Source: CAVRGQ01 sp963720785 | GTDB lineage: Bacteria > Actinomycetota > Acidimicrobiia > IMCC26256 > DASPTH01 | Length of the DNA: 64,000 nt | Reading direction: 5' to 3' | NCBI GenBank assembly: GCA_963720785.1 | Contig: CAVRGQ010000005.1 | Span: forward strand, 434,001-498,000 | Part shown: positions 1 to 7,936 of the stretch, in pieces | How the letters are laid out: each line of letters begins with the position of its first letter | Numbering within the stretch: the first letter of the stretch is position 1 | Translations under genes and position numbers: made by a program | The notes under the pieces: generated by a model | Seen by the model: the letters and a program-made list of their open reading frames with translations, nothing else | The model's database searches: none | What the model was told of the DNA's origin: nothing

Positions 1-1020
1 GTGCGGCGTCCAGTCGTCGCCGCCCCAGTACCGCCACTGGTGACGGCCCGACGGGTCGGGGAACCAGTCGGGGGCAACCCGCGGCAACGCCGGTGGCGTG
101 GGCGCGACCGGAGCCAGCGCCGCGACGCCACCGCGGCTCACGTGCTCGGTCCAGGCGACGCCGTCCCAGTAGCGGAAGTCGAACAACCCGCTGGGGTCGA
201 CGTACCAACCGGGCGCGGGCAGCCCGTTCGGGCCCGTCACCACCTGCTGTGCGACTTGCTGGTACCCCGTCTGCGGGTAGCCGGCCTGCTGGTACCCGCC
301 GTACGCGTGGGCACCGCCCTCCACCTGCGCACGCGTGACCGCGGGGTCGACCGCGTTCTGGTGCTCCTGGCGCTGCGTGATGTCCCACACGATCCACGCG
401 CCGAGCAGCCCCGAGAGCGCGAGCACGCCCCGGGTCACGCCGAACCACACGTCGGCGCTGCTCGCCGAGAGGTGGCCGAGCAGCACCCACGCGATGCTGA
501 ACGCGTACCCGACCGACCCCAGGAGGTACGCCACCCACCACGTCGCGACCCGACCGCTGGAATGACGCGAACGCCACGCATCTCCGCGCTCCACGTCGGG
601 ACCAGAGCTGCGCCACAGGTCGGACATCGTCTGGTACGGCAGCACGAAGTTGAGGAGCGGCACGAGCCAACCCGCGATCACCCAACCAGGCGATTGGCGG
701 GCGCCCCTGCGCCCGAGCGCAACTGCGTTGCCCGCACTGCGCCAGGTCCAGACGATGTAGAGCACCAGCGCCGCCGTGACCGCGTACGACGCGGCCGAGA
801 ACCACTGCGAATTGGCGGTGGCCATGGCGTCCTGCACCCGAGTGTCGAAGGCGCTGTTGTTGACGTCGGTCGACTGGAGCACGTCGTACACCCGCGCCCA
901 GCGAGTGCCTTCGTGCAGGAACATGCAGACGATGTTGAGCATCGCGCCGCCCACGAGCACGCCACCGGTCCACTTGGCGAGCGTGCGGTTGGATCTCCAG
1001 TAGCGCGGCTTGTCGTTCAC
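1..1020 (-). CDS. DUF4328 / tandem DUF2510 membrane protein (3' end outside window)
   Basis: Reads leftward from GTG at 1020 and runs off the window edge in frame (340 codons visible). About five hydrophobic segments are visible in the first 220 residues, as in DUF4328 proteins, for example around VLVGGAMLNIVCMFL and VATWWVAYLLGSVGYAF. A Gly/Tyr/Gln-rich linker follows, then two DUF2510 units, recognisable as PGWYVDPSG...FRYWDGVAWTEH and PDWFPDPSG...WRYWGGDDWTPH. Both families are typical of Actinobacteria and have no assigned biochemical role; DUF2510 is a short extramembrane motif. It begins 23 bases after the mreB stop on the same strand and may be cotranscribed. The product is probably a multi-pass membrane protein of unknown function. 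Confidence 0.75.
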   Translation of the reverse strand, partial: MNDKPRYWRSNRTLAKWTGGVLVGGAMLNIVCMFLHEGTRWARVYDVLQSTDVNNSAFDTRVQDAMATANSQWFSAASYAVTAALVLYIVWTWRSAGNAVALGRRGARQSPGWVIAGWLVPLLNFVLPYQTMSDLWRSSGPDVERGDAWRSRHSSGRVATWWVAYLLGSVGYAFSIAWVLLGHLSASSADVWFGVTRGVLALSGLLGAWIVWDITQRQEHQNAVDPAVTRAQVEGGAHAYGGYQQAGYPQTGYQQVAQQVVTGPNGLPAPGWYVDPSGLFDFRYWDGVAWTEHVSRGGVAALAPVAPTPPALPRVAPDWFPDPSGRHQWRYWGGDDWTPH

Positions 1021-1043
1021 GGTGGTGGCCCGGCGAACCGGTG

Positions 1044-2036
1044 CTACATGAACATGTCCTTGAGGCGGTCGAACGACTCGAGGCAACGCCCCGCGCCGAG
1101 CACAACCGTCTCCAAGGGCAGGTCGACGAGTTGAGCGCGCACCGCGGTCTCCTTCTCGATGCGGAGATCGAAGCCGCGGAGCATGGCGCCGCCACCCACG
1201 AGGTGGATGCCCTCGTTGAGGAGGTCCTGCGACAGCTCGGGAGGCGTGCGCGCGAGCGCCTGCTTCACCGCGCCGAGGATCGCCTGGATCGGTTCGTCGA
1301 TCGCCTCGCGGATCTCCTCGGGCGTGAGCACGATCGTCTTGGGCATGCCGCTCATGAGGTCGCGCCCGCGCACCTCGGCCTTGTACTCGTCGTCGGTGGG
1401 GAACACCGAGCCGATCGCGAGCTTCACCTCTTCCGCGGTGCGTTCACCGATGGCCAGGCCGTATTCGCGACGCACATAGCCCTGGATCGCGGCATCGATG
1501 TCGAAGGAGCCGACGCGCACCGCTTCCAGTGCGACGACGCCACCGAGCGAGATCACCGCGACCTCGCTCGTGCCACCGCCGATGTCGACGACCATGTTGC
1601 CGAGCGGCTCGTGGATCGGGAGCGAGGCGCCGATCGCGGCGGCCATCGGTTGTTCGATCAGGAAGGTCTGCGCGGCGCCGGCGCGACGCGCGGCCTCGAG
1701 CACCGCGCGCTGCTCCACGTGCGTGATCGCCGAGGGCACGCAGATGAGCACCCGCGCGCGCTGCATGCGCGAGATGCCCGCGCGCTGGAACAGCATGCGG
1801 ATCAGGCGCTGGGTGATCTCGAAGTCGGTGATGGCACCACCGCGGAGGGGGCGCACCGCCACGATGTAACCGGGCGTGCGGCCGATCATCTGCCACGCGT
1901 CGTGCCCGAGCGCGAGCACCTCGTGGGTGCGCGTGTTCATCGCGATGACGGTCGGTTCGTTGAGGATGATCCCCTGGCCGCGCGCGTACACGAGGGTGTT
2001 CGCGGTGCCGAGGTCGATCGCGAGGTCGCGGGACAG
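1044..2036 (-). CDS. mreB: Rod shape-determining protein MreB (actin-like ATPase), apparent CTG start
   Basis: MreB-family actin homologue that would polymerise beneath the membrane and guide cell-wall synthesis. The ATP-binding signatures are clear: DLGTANTLVY (phosphate 1), VDIGGGTSEVAVI (phosphate 2) and LVGGGAMLRG near the C-terminus. Family members start with M(S/A)RDLAIDLGTANTL. Here the matching point is CTG TCC CGC GAC at 2036, with GGGGG a few bases upstream, giving 330 residues, the usual length. The only standard in-frame start is GTG at 2126, which would add 30 residues unlike MreB inside moaE. CTG initiation is therefore inferred. The gene follows moaE by 13 bases. Identity is secure; the start is uncertain. 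Confidence 0.88.
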   Translation of the reverse strand: MSRDLAIDLGTANTLVYARGQGIILNEPTVIAMNTRTHEVLALGHDAWQMIGRTPGYIVAVRPLRGGAITDFEITQRLIRMLFQRAGISRMQRARVLICVPSAITHVEQRAVLEAARRAGAAQTFLIEQPMAAAIGASLPIHEPLGNMVVDIGGGTSEVAVISLGGVVALEAVRVGSFDIDAAIQGYVRREYGLAIGERTAEEVKLAIGSVFPTDDEYKAEVRGRDLMSGMPKTIVLTPEEIREAIDEPIQAILGAVKQALARTPPELSQDLLNEGIHLVGGGAMLRGFDLRIEKETAVRAQLVDLPLETVVLGAGRCLESFDRLKDMFM

Positions 2037-2049
2037 TTCGGGACCCCCG

Positions 2050-2544
2050 TCAGGCGTGCGTGCCGTGGGTCGCGGGGTGCGACACGGTACGAACCTCGTG
2101 CGAACAGGTGGCCCAGTCGGAGCCACCCTCCCAGTGCTCGCGCTTCCAGATGGGGACGGTCTCCTTCAGGGTGTCGATGCAGAAGCGGGCGGCCTCGAAC
2201 GCCTCCGCCCGGTGGGGCGACGACGCCACGACCGCGACCGATGCGTCGGACAGCTGCAGGTCGCCGAGCCGGTGGAGCACGGCGAGGCGCTCCACGACGG
2301 GCCAGCGCACCCGTGCCTCGGCCGCCACGGCGGCGAGCTTGCGCGCCGCTTCCTCCTCGTACGCCTCGTAGGTGAGACCGCGCACGCCCTCACGACCTTC
2401 GGAGTGGTCGCGCACGACGCCGAGGAACGCCACCACGGCGCCGCTCGACGGGGTGGTGGCCCAGGCGGTGGCCTCCTCCACGGGGAGGGGCTCCGTGACG
2501 ACGGCGATCCAGTCGCCGTGTTCGGGGGGCTGCACGGAGGTCAT
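2050..2544 (-). CDS. moaE: Molybdopterin synthase catalytic subunit MoaE
   Basis: Large subunit of molybdopterin synthase, which with MoaD transfers sulfur to precursor Z during molybdenum cofactor synthesis in the cytoplasm. The family core is visible: SGAVVAFLGVVRDHSEG, LTYEAYEEEA, VVERLAVLHRLGDLQ, SSPHRAEAFEA and KETVPIWKREHWEGG, whose lysines match the active-site region. ATG at 2544 gives 164 residues, close to the usual 140-155 plus a short tail. No moaD or other moa gene is nearby, so its partners must lie elsewhere. It is read in the same direction as mreB, 13 bases upstream of the inferred mreB start. Confidence 0.9.
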   Translation of the reverse strand: MTSVQPPEHGDWIAVVTEPLPVEEATAWATTPSSGAVVAFLGVVRDHSEGREGVRGLTYEAYEEEAARKLAAVAAEARVRWPVVERLAVLHRLGDLQLSDASVAVVASSPHRAEAFEAARFCIDTLKETVPIWKREHWEGGSDWATCSHEVRTVSHPATHGTHA

Positions 2545-2682
2545 GGTACCGAAGAGGCCCTTCCCGGACCCGGGCGGGTCCGGATGCTCCAGCCGGGCCT
2601 CGCGTCCGGGCCCGCCCGACCAGGGAGCCGAGCGGCAGCGAGGCGAGGGAGGAGGCGACGATTTCGGCGGCCGAACCGTCGG

Positions 2683-2688
2683 TACACT
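2683..2688 (+). promoter_or_regulatory. -10 box of a leaderless promoter
   Basis: TACACT lies 7 bases before ATG 2696. That spacing places transcription start at or next to the ATG, so the mRNA would be leaderless. No Shine-Dalgarno sequence is present. Confidence 0.5.
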
Positions 2689-2695
2689 CCGCGCC

Positions 2696-3904
2696 ATGAG
2701 CCCCGACGACGAGGGCGGTGACGAGCCTCGCCGGGGTCCCGAGGGGGTCGGCGGGCCACCGCCGCAGCCGGCTGACCGCCCCTGGGTGCACCCCTCGGAG
2801 CTCCAGTCGTTCGTCGCGTCCCCCTCCGCCACCCCGTCCCGGGCCCGGCCGCGTGAGTGGGCGGTCGGACTCGGGAGCGCCCTGGCCGCCTCGGTGGTCA
2901 CCGTGCTGGTGCTCCTGGCGTTCGGGGCGTTGGGCAACGGCTCGCCCTCGGTCTCGCCCCAACCCGATTTCGTGGGGACTCCCTCCGGGGTCGACTACTC
3001 GATCGCCCGCCGCATCGCCGCCGACACCGCGCCGAGCGTGGTCACCGTCCGGGTGGTCGGAGCCGACGGCGTCGCGCAGCCGGTGGGGTCCGGGGTGGCG
3101 CTCGCCGCGGACCGCGTGGTCACCAACGCCCACCTGGTGCAGGGCGCGGGCACGCTCCGGGTGGTGACCTTCGACGGCCACGACTATGCCGCCAAGGTGC
3201 TCGGCAGCGACCCGCAGACCGACCTCACCGTCTTGTCGGTGACCGACGGCGACCTCACGGCCGTGGCGCAGGGCGACAGTGGTGGTGTGGCGGTCGGGGG
3301 CACCGTGGTCGCGGTGGCCGCGAACCGGTCGGGCGGGTACCGCACCGACATCGACGTGATCTCCGACGAGAACCGCCTCGTCGACGCGGGTACCGGCGCC
3401 ATGGTCGCGGGCGCCTTGGAGACCGGCATCCAGCCCGGCGCGGCGTGGGCGGGCGGCGCGCTGGTCGACGCCTCCGGCAACCTCGTCGGCGTGCTCACCA
3501 ACGCCGCGTCCGCCCCGGGGATCGGGCTCGTCGCGGTGCCCGTCACCGCGGTGCGCGACGTGCGCGGCCAACTCGAGGCGGGCGGCACCGTGACCCATGG
3601 CTGGATCGGACTCGTGTTCGGTGACGACGCGGTCGAGCGACCCCGAGGCGGGGCGCGGGTGAGCGCCGTGGTGCCCGGCAGCCCTGCCGCGAAGGGCGGG
3701 ATCGAACCAGGCGATATCGTGACCAACCTGGGCGAACAGCCCGTGCGGGGCCAGGCCGATGCGTTCGCCGTGATCCGGGCCCTCCGGCCCCAGGACCCGG
3801 TCCAGGTCGTCTACGTCGACGCGTCCGGTCGTTCGAAGCAGACCAAGGTCACCCTCGCGACCGCCGACGCCGCAGCCATGACCTATTTCCCCGCAAGCGG
3901 GTAG
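2696..3904 (+). CDS. Membrane-anchored trypsin-like/PDZ protein lacking the catalytic serine
   Basis: A 402-residue protein. It has a Pro-rich cytoplasmic N-terminus with the actinobacterial WVHPSEL motif (residues 30-36), one membrane segment (about 55-79), an S1C trypsin-like domain (about 95-290) and a C-terminal PDZ domain (about 305-395, with SPAAKGGIEPGDIV). His (VVTNAHLV) and Asp (QTDLTVL) of the triad are in place. The serine motif normally reading GNSGGPLV is here GAAWAGGALV, so the nucleophile is Ala and the oxyanion segment is altered. It is therefore probably an inactive protease-fold protein that binds rather than cleaves peptides outside the membrane. The start was chosen for the -10 box 7 bases upstream. 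Confidence 0.82.
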   Translation: MSPDDEGGDEPRRGPEGVGGPPPQPADRPWVHPSELQSFVASPSATPSRARPREWAVGLGSALAASVVTVLVLLAFGALGNGSPSVSPQPDFVGTPSGVDYSIARRIAADTAPSVVTVRVVGADGVAQPVGSGVALAADRVVTNAHLVQGAGTLRVVTFDGHDYAAKVLGSDPQTDLTVLSVTDGDLTAVAQGDSGGVAVGGTVVAVAANRSGGYRTDIDVISDENRLVDAGTGAMVAGALETGIQPGAAWAGGALVDASGNLVGVLTNAASAPGIGLVAVPVTAVRDVRGQLEAGGTVTHGWIGLVFGDDAVERPRGGARVSAVVPGSPAAKGGIEPGDIVTNLGEQPVRGQADAFAVIRALRPQDPVQVVYVDASGRSKQTKVTLATADAAAMTYFPASG

Positions 3905-3978
3905 CGGCTTTCCGACCGCGGCTGACGCCTTTCCCGCCGGCGGACGAGGTCGACGGGGCAGGCGGCCCGGGCTCCCCG

Positions 3979-3984
3979 TACGAT
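3979..3984 (+). promoter_or_regulatory. -10 box of a leaderless promoter
   Basis: TACGAT is followed by TGGCCC and then ATG 3991, a 6-base gap. The same decamer TACGATTGGC recurs before ppk1 at 12317. Confidence 0.55.
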
Positions 3985-3990
3985 TGGCCC

Positions 3991-5064
3991 ATGAGCGAGC
4001 CGACGACACCTGACCACGACGTCCTCGAGGACCTCGACCGCGAGCTGCTCAACGCCGTCCAGTGGGACTTCCCCCTCGACCCGCGCCCGTTCGCAGTGCT
4101 CGGTGAGCGCCTCGGCCTGTCCGAGGAGGCCACGCGGGAACGGGTCGCCCGGGTGAAGGAGCTCGGCGTGCTGCGCCAGCTCTCCGCCATCTTCGACACC
4201 CGCGCCCTCGGGTACGGCTCGGCCCTCGTCGCCGCGCAGATCGATCCCGACCGCGTCGACGAAGCCGCCGCGGTGATCAGCGCCCACCCGGGTGTGAGCC
4301 ACAACTACAAACGCAACCACCGGTACAACCTCTGGTACACGGTGGCCGTGCCGCCGGGCGACTCCCTCGAGGAGCACGTCGAGGTGCTGCACCGCGACTC
4401 CGGCGCGCTCGTCACCCGCCGTCTCCCCACGCTGAAGCTCTACAAGATCGGCGTGAAGCTCGACATGACCGGTGCCACCGCGGCCGACGCGAAGGCCGAG
4501 GTGCTCGAGCACGAACGCCCGGAGCGCAGGGAGCACATGGAGGCGCCCGAGCTCTCCGACCTGGAGATCGCGACCATCCGCGTCGTGCAGGAGGACCTCC
4601 CCCTCGTGGAGCGGCCCTTCGCCGCGTACGCGGAGCTCATCGGCACCGACGAGCAGACCGTCCTCGACCTCCTCGCGTCGTTCAAGGAGCGCAAGCTGAT
4701 GCGGCGCTTCGCCGCGGTGATGAACCACCGCAGCGCGGGGTTCAAGGCCAACGCCATGGGCGTGTGGGCGGTGCCCGAGGACCAGCTCGACGAGATCGGC
4801 CCGCAGATGGCCGGCTTCGCGCTGGTGAGCCACTGCTACCGCCGGCCCACCTACGACGACTGGCCGTACTCGGTGTTCACGATGGTGCACGGCAAGAACG
4901 GCACCGAGTGCGAGGCCACCATCGCAGCGATCGCGTCGGAGACGGGCGTGAGCGAGTACGCGCTGCTCTGGTCGGTCAAGGAGTACAAGAAGACGCGCGT
5001 GCGCTACTTCACCGACGAGTGGGACGGCTGGCGCGCCGAGCACCTCACCCCCGCCGGCGCCTGA
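3991..5064 (+). CDS. Fused Lrp/AsnC-type siroheme decarboxylase-like protein (AhbB-AhbA / NirDL type)
   Basis: A 357-residue protein made of two Lrp/AsnC-like halves, each with a winged-helix segment and a ligand-binding half. The first half (about 10-165) has HPGVSHNYKRNHRYNLWYT and the second (about 180-345) has LMRRFAAVMNHRSAGF, NAMGVW and SHCYRRP...WPYSVFTMVHG. These are signatures of siroheme decarboxylase subunits AhbB/AhbA and NirD/L, which decarboxylate siroheme on the way to heme or heme d1, rather than of classical Lrp regulators. Most family members have two separate subunits; here they are fused. No other heme or siroheme gene is nearby, so the substrate is unproven and a regulatory role is possible. 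A class V aminotransferase follows after 16 bases. Confidence 0.75.
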   Translation: MSEPTTPDHDVLEDLDRELLNAVQWDFPLDPRPFAVLGERLGLSEEATRERVARVKELGVLRQLSAIFDTRALGYGSALVAAQIDPDRVDEAAAVISAHPGVSHNYKRNHRYNLWYTVAVPPGDSLEEHVEVLHRDSGALVTRRLPTLKLYKIGVKLDMTGATAADAKAEVLEHERPERREHMEAPELSDLEIATIRVVQEDLPLVERPFAAYAELIGTDEQTVLDLLASFKERKLMRRFAAVMNHRSAGFKANAMGVWAVPEDQLDEIGPQMAGFALVSHCYRRPTYDDWPYSVFTMVHGKNGTECEATIAAIASETGVSEYALLWSVKEYKKTRVRYFTDEWDGWRAEHLTPAGA

Positions 5065-5080
5065 CCTCCGCACGCGTCCG

Positions 5081-6310
5081 GTGCCTGCCGAACCGTCCGG
5101 CATCGACCCGCCCGGCATCGATGTCGCGCGAGAGCGCGCCGACACCCCTGGTTGCGCCGAGGTCATCCATCTGAACAACGCGGGCGCCGCGCTGCCGTCG
5201 CGTGCGGTGCTCGACACCGTGATCGGCCACCTCGAGCTCGAGGCACGAGTCGGCGGCTACATGGCCGGTGACGTCGTCGCCGAACGCAGCGCCGCGGTCT
5301 ACGACTCCGTCGCCCGGTTGCTCGGCGCCTCGCCCGAGGAGATCGCGCTCGTCGAGAGCGCGACTCGCGCGTGGGACATGGCGTGCTACTCGCTCGCGTC
5401 GACCTTCCGCCCGGGCGACCGCATCCTCACCTCCGCGTCGGAGTACGCGAGCAATGTGATCGCGTTCCTGCAGCTCGCGCCGCGGCACGGCGTCGAGGTC
5501 GTGTTCGTCCCCGACGACGACTCCGGTCAGCTCGACGTCGCCGCGTTGCGCGAGCTGATCGACGACCGCACGCGACTGATCGCGATGTCGTGGATCCCCA
5601 CGCAGGGCGGGCTGGTGAATCCGGCCGCCGCCGTGGGCGCGGTCGCGCGTGAGGCGGGCGTGCCGTACCTCCTCGATGCGTGCCAGGCCGCGGGCCAGCT
5701 GCCGATCGACGTCGACGCGCTCGGCTGCGACTTCCTCTCCGCGACCGGCCGCAAGTACCTGCGTGCACCGCGCGGCACCGGATTCCTCTACGTGCGCCAG
5801 CCCTGGATCGAGCGCCTCGACCCGCCCTTCGCCGACGTGCACGCAGCGCAGTGGGCCGAAGGCGACCGCATCGTGCTGCGCGACGACGCGCGCCGGTTCG
5901 AGTCGTGGGAGCGCTCCGTCGCCAACCAACTCGGCCTCGGCGCCGCGGTCGACCATGCGCTCGACCTCGGTGCCGGCGCGATCGCCGAGCGGGTGCTCGG
6001 GCTCGGTGCGTCGCTCCGCGAGCGGCTGCGGGCGGTACCCGGACTCACGCTGCGCGACCGCGGCGAGCAGCAGTGCGGCATCGTCACCTTCACGATCGAC
6101 CGCGTCGACCCGTACGCGTGCGCGGGGTGGATGCGCGAGCGGCACGTGAACATCAGCGTGTCCACCATCGACTTCGCCCGTCGCGACTTCGAGCAGCGCG
6201 GGCTCACCGCGGTGCTGCGCGCGTCGGTGCACTACTACAACACCGACGAAGAGCTCGACCGGCTTCTCGTCATGTTGACGGAGTTCCTCAGCGCGACACC
6301 GCGCGCCTGA
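5081..6310 (+). CDS. Class V aminotransferase-fold PLP enzyme (cysteine desulfurase / C-S lyase like)
   Basis: A 409-residue, fold type I PLP protein. Visible are HLNNAGAALPS near the N-terminus (substrate loop), ESATRAWDMACY, SWIPTQGGLVNPAAAV, the PLP-phosphate Asp in LLDACQAAGQLPID, and the Schiff-base lysine K225 in SATGRKYLRAPRG. The pattern resembles SufS/CsdA-related and isopenicillin N epimerase-like proteins, including the EgtE type, more than alanine-glyoxylate aminotransferases. The substrate cannot be assigned. GTG at 5081 lies 16 bases after the siroheme-decarboxylase-like gene, suggesting an operon. The 3' end overlaps the convergent DinB reading frame. Confidence 0.78.
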   Translation: MPAEPSGIDPPGIDVARERADTPGCAEVIHLNNAGAALPSRAVLDTVIGHLELEARVGGYMAGDVVAERSAAVYDSVARLLGASPEEIALVESATRAWDMACYSLASTFRPGDRILTSASEYASNVIAFLQLAPRHGVEVVFVPDDDSGQLDVAALRELIDDRTRLIAMSWIPTQGGLVNPAAAVGAVAREAGVPYLLDACQAAGQLPIDVDALGCDFLSATGRKYLRAPRGTGFLYVRQPWIERLDPPFADVHAAQWAEGDRIVLRDDARRFESWERSVANQLGLGAAVDHALDLGAGAIAERVLGLGASLRERLRAVPGLTLRDRGEQQCGIVTFTIDRVDPYACAGWMRERHVNISVSTIDFARRDFEQRGLTAVLRASVHYYNTDEELDRLLVMLTEFLSATPRA

Positions 6311-6844
6311 CGTCCCAGTCGTGGTGCAGCGCGTCGTGCGCGGCGCGCGCACGATCTCCGACGCGCGCAGCTCGCCGCGCTCCGAATGCCCGAAGGTGGT
6401 GCCGGCGGTCAACGCGGCGCGTGACGCCGCCGCCCACAACGGCACCGCGTTTCCGATCGACCACAGCGCCGCTTGCAACGACATCTCCTCGTACTGCCGC
6501 GCCGCGGCGAGCTCGTTCTCGTCGTAGCCGATCAGGTCGCGCGACCCACCAGCCCGCACACCCTCGAGCCGCTCGGCGAAGATGCGCAGGTTGTCCGCGA
6601 CGTGGAACAGATACGCCTTCGCCGACCACGTCGCGCGGGGCGGCACCTCGCTCCCGGTGGCCTCGGTGAGCAGAGTGGCGAACGTCGCGGGCAGCTGCTC
6701 CACCGCGGCGATGGCCGCGTCCGGCTCGATCGACCAGTCGAAGCCGCACTCACGGCACGGATCGCCGTACTCCTCACGCCACCAGCCATTCTCCAGCCTT
6801 GCCGGGTTCGCTCCGCTCTGCCTTCCTGGATTCGCTCCGCTCAT
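6288..6844 (-). pseudogene. DinB-superfamily protein, reading frame broken near 6345
   Basis: DinB/YfiT-like four-helix protein, a family of metal-dependent thiol-linked transferases and related proteins. ATG at 6844 has GGGGAG directly upstream. The frame reads WWREEYGDPCRECGFDWS, then a DinB body ending GELRASEIVRA. The expected C-terminus AHDALHHDWDVRRAVSR continues one frame over and stops at 6288. Total length is 2 modulo 3, so one base appears to be missing in the GCGCGC run near 6341-6352. This could be a real frameshift or a sequence error. Codons 1-16 contain a 24-bp tandem duplication (SGANPGRQ/SGANPARL, 6807-6842). The stop overlaps the end of the convergent aminotransferase. Confidence 0.7.
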
Positions 6845-6884
6845 CTCCCCATGGTGGTCCGTCCGTTGTGCGGACTCCACCGGA

Positions 6885-7925
6885 TTACGCGCGGCGCTTG
6901 CGGCGGCGACGACGGCTGACGACCACCGTGGTCGCCACCCCGGCCGACACCAGCGCACCCGCAGCGATCGCGGGGCGGTGGTCACGCGGCGGCAGCGCGG
7001 TGAGGGCCTCGCGGATCGCGTCCTCGTTGCTCACCTTCGGCGCCCATCCCGCGGCGCGCAGCTTCGTGGTGTCGAGCACGACCGGGTGTTGCAGGTAGGG
7101 CACGACGCCCGGGGGGATGTCACCCACACCGAGCTCCCAGCTGCGCGCCAGCGCGCGTTCGAGCGCCTCCGCCGGCATCGCAGGCACGCGGGAACCGGGG
7201 AGCAGTGCCGCGACCGCGTCGGGATCGAGCCAGCCGTCGGCGGCGACGTTGTACACGCCGGGCAGGTCGGTGGTGGCCGCGAGCACGAGCGCGGACACGA
7301 GGTCGTCGACGTGCAGCACCTGTACCGGTGGGCGCGCGCCGCGCACCCGCAACGGCGGGCGGCCCAGCAGGATGCGCGCCAACAGCCGCTCCGAGCCGGC
7401 TCCACCGACCACGGGGGACGCGCGCAGCGAGGTGACGGTCACGTCGGGGTGCTCGGCGCGCCACAGGGAGAGCAGCCGGGCCACCTCGGCGCCCTGCACC
7501 GCGGGCGAGAACCGGGCGTTGGGCCGCAACGTGGCCTGCTCGGTGAGCGGCACGGCATTGTCGGGCCACGCGCCGTACACCGCGGCGTTCGCCACCCGCA
7601 CGATGCGCCGCACCCCGACCGCCGCCGCCTCCTCCAACACGTGACGGGTCCCGCCGACGTTGACGCGCGCCATCACCCTCTCGTCGGGCACCGGGTCGAC
7701 GACGCCCGCGAGGTGCACGAGCACGTCGACCCCCTCCAGCAACGGGCGCAACGAGGTGCCGGCGATGTCGACGCGGTGGAACGTGACGGACTTGGGTCGC
7801 CGGTCGGGCTCGCGGACGTCGAGGCCCACCACCCGTCCGACGTCGGGATGGTCTGCGAGCGCGGGGAGGAGATGACGGCCGACGAGGCCGGCGGCGCCGG
7901 TGACTGCGATGTGATGCACCTCCAT
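6885..7925 (-). CDS. NAD(P)-dependent epimerase/dehydratase-family protein (extended SDR)
   Basis: A 346-residue extended short-chain dehydrogenase/reductase. The Rossmann signature ITVTGAAGLVGRHL-like stretch is at the very N-terminus; DVLVHLAGVVDPVPDE and NVGGTRHVLEEA are typical of UDP-sugar epimerase relatives. The usual catalytic YxxxK is not visible: the aligned region reads RFSPAVQGAEVARLL, lacking both Tyr and Lys. A role in NAD(P) binding or sensing rather than catalysis is therefore possible. The C-terminus has an Ala/Val-rich hydrophobic stretch followed by a basic tail (RRRRRKRR), perhaps a membrane anchor. It is divergent from the DUF2342 gene, with only 11 bases between start codons. 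Confidence 0.75.
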   Translation of the reverse strand: MEVHHIAVTGAAGLVGRHLLPALADHPDVGRVVGLDVREPDRRPKSVTFHRVDIAGTSLRPLLEGVDVLVHLAGVVDPVPDERVMARVNVGGTRHVLEEAAAVGVRRIVRVANAAVYGAWPDNAVPLTEQATLRPNARFSPAVQGAEVARLLSLWRAEHPDVTVTSLRASPVVGGAGSERLLARILLGRPPLRVRGARPPVQVLHVDDLVSALVLAATTDLPGVYNVAADGWLDPDAVAALLPGSRVPAMPAEALERALARSWELGVGDIPPGVVPYLQHPVVLDTTKLRAAGWAPKVSNEDAIREALTALPPRDHRPAIAAGALVSAGVATTVVVSRRRRRKRRA

Positions 7926-7930
7926 AGACT
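7925..7930 (+). promoter_or_regulatory. -10 box of a leaderless promoter overlapping the divergent start codon
   Basis: TAGACT is 6 bases before GTG 7937, and its first base is also the first base of the divergent ATG at 7925. The -35 region of this promoter must lie inside the epimerase coding sequence. Confidence 0.5.
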
Positions 7931-7936
7931 GACCGC

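Noticed and set aside
1..1134. Long open frame on the plus strand at the window start
   Set aside because: The minus strand encodes recognisable DUF4328/DUF2510 and MreB sequence; the plus frame is Arg/His/Val-rich nonsense typical of an antisense frame in GC-rich DNA.
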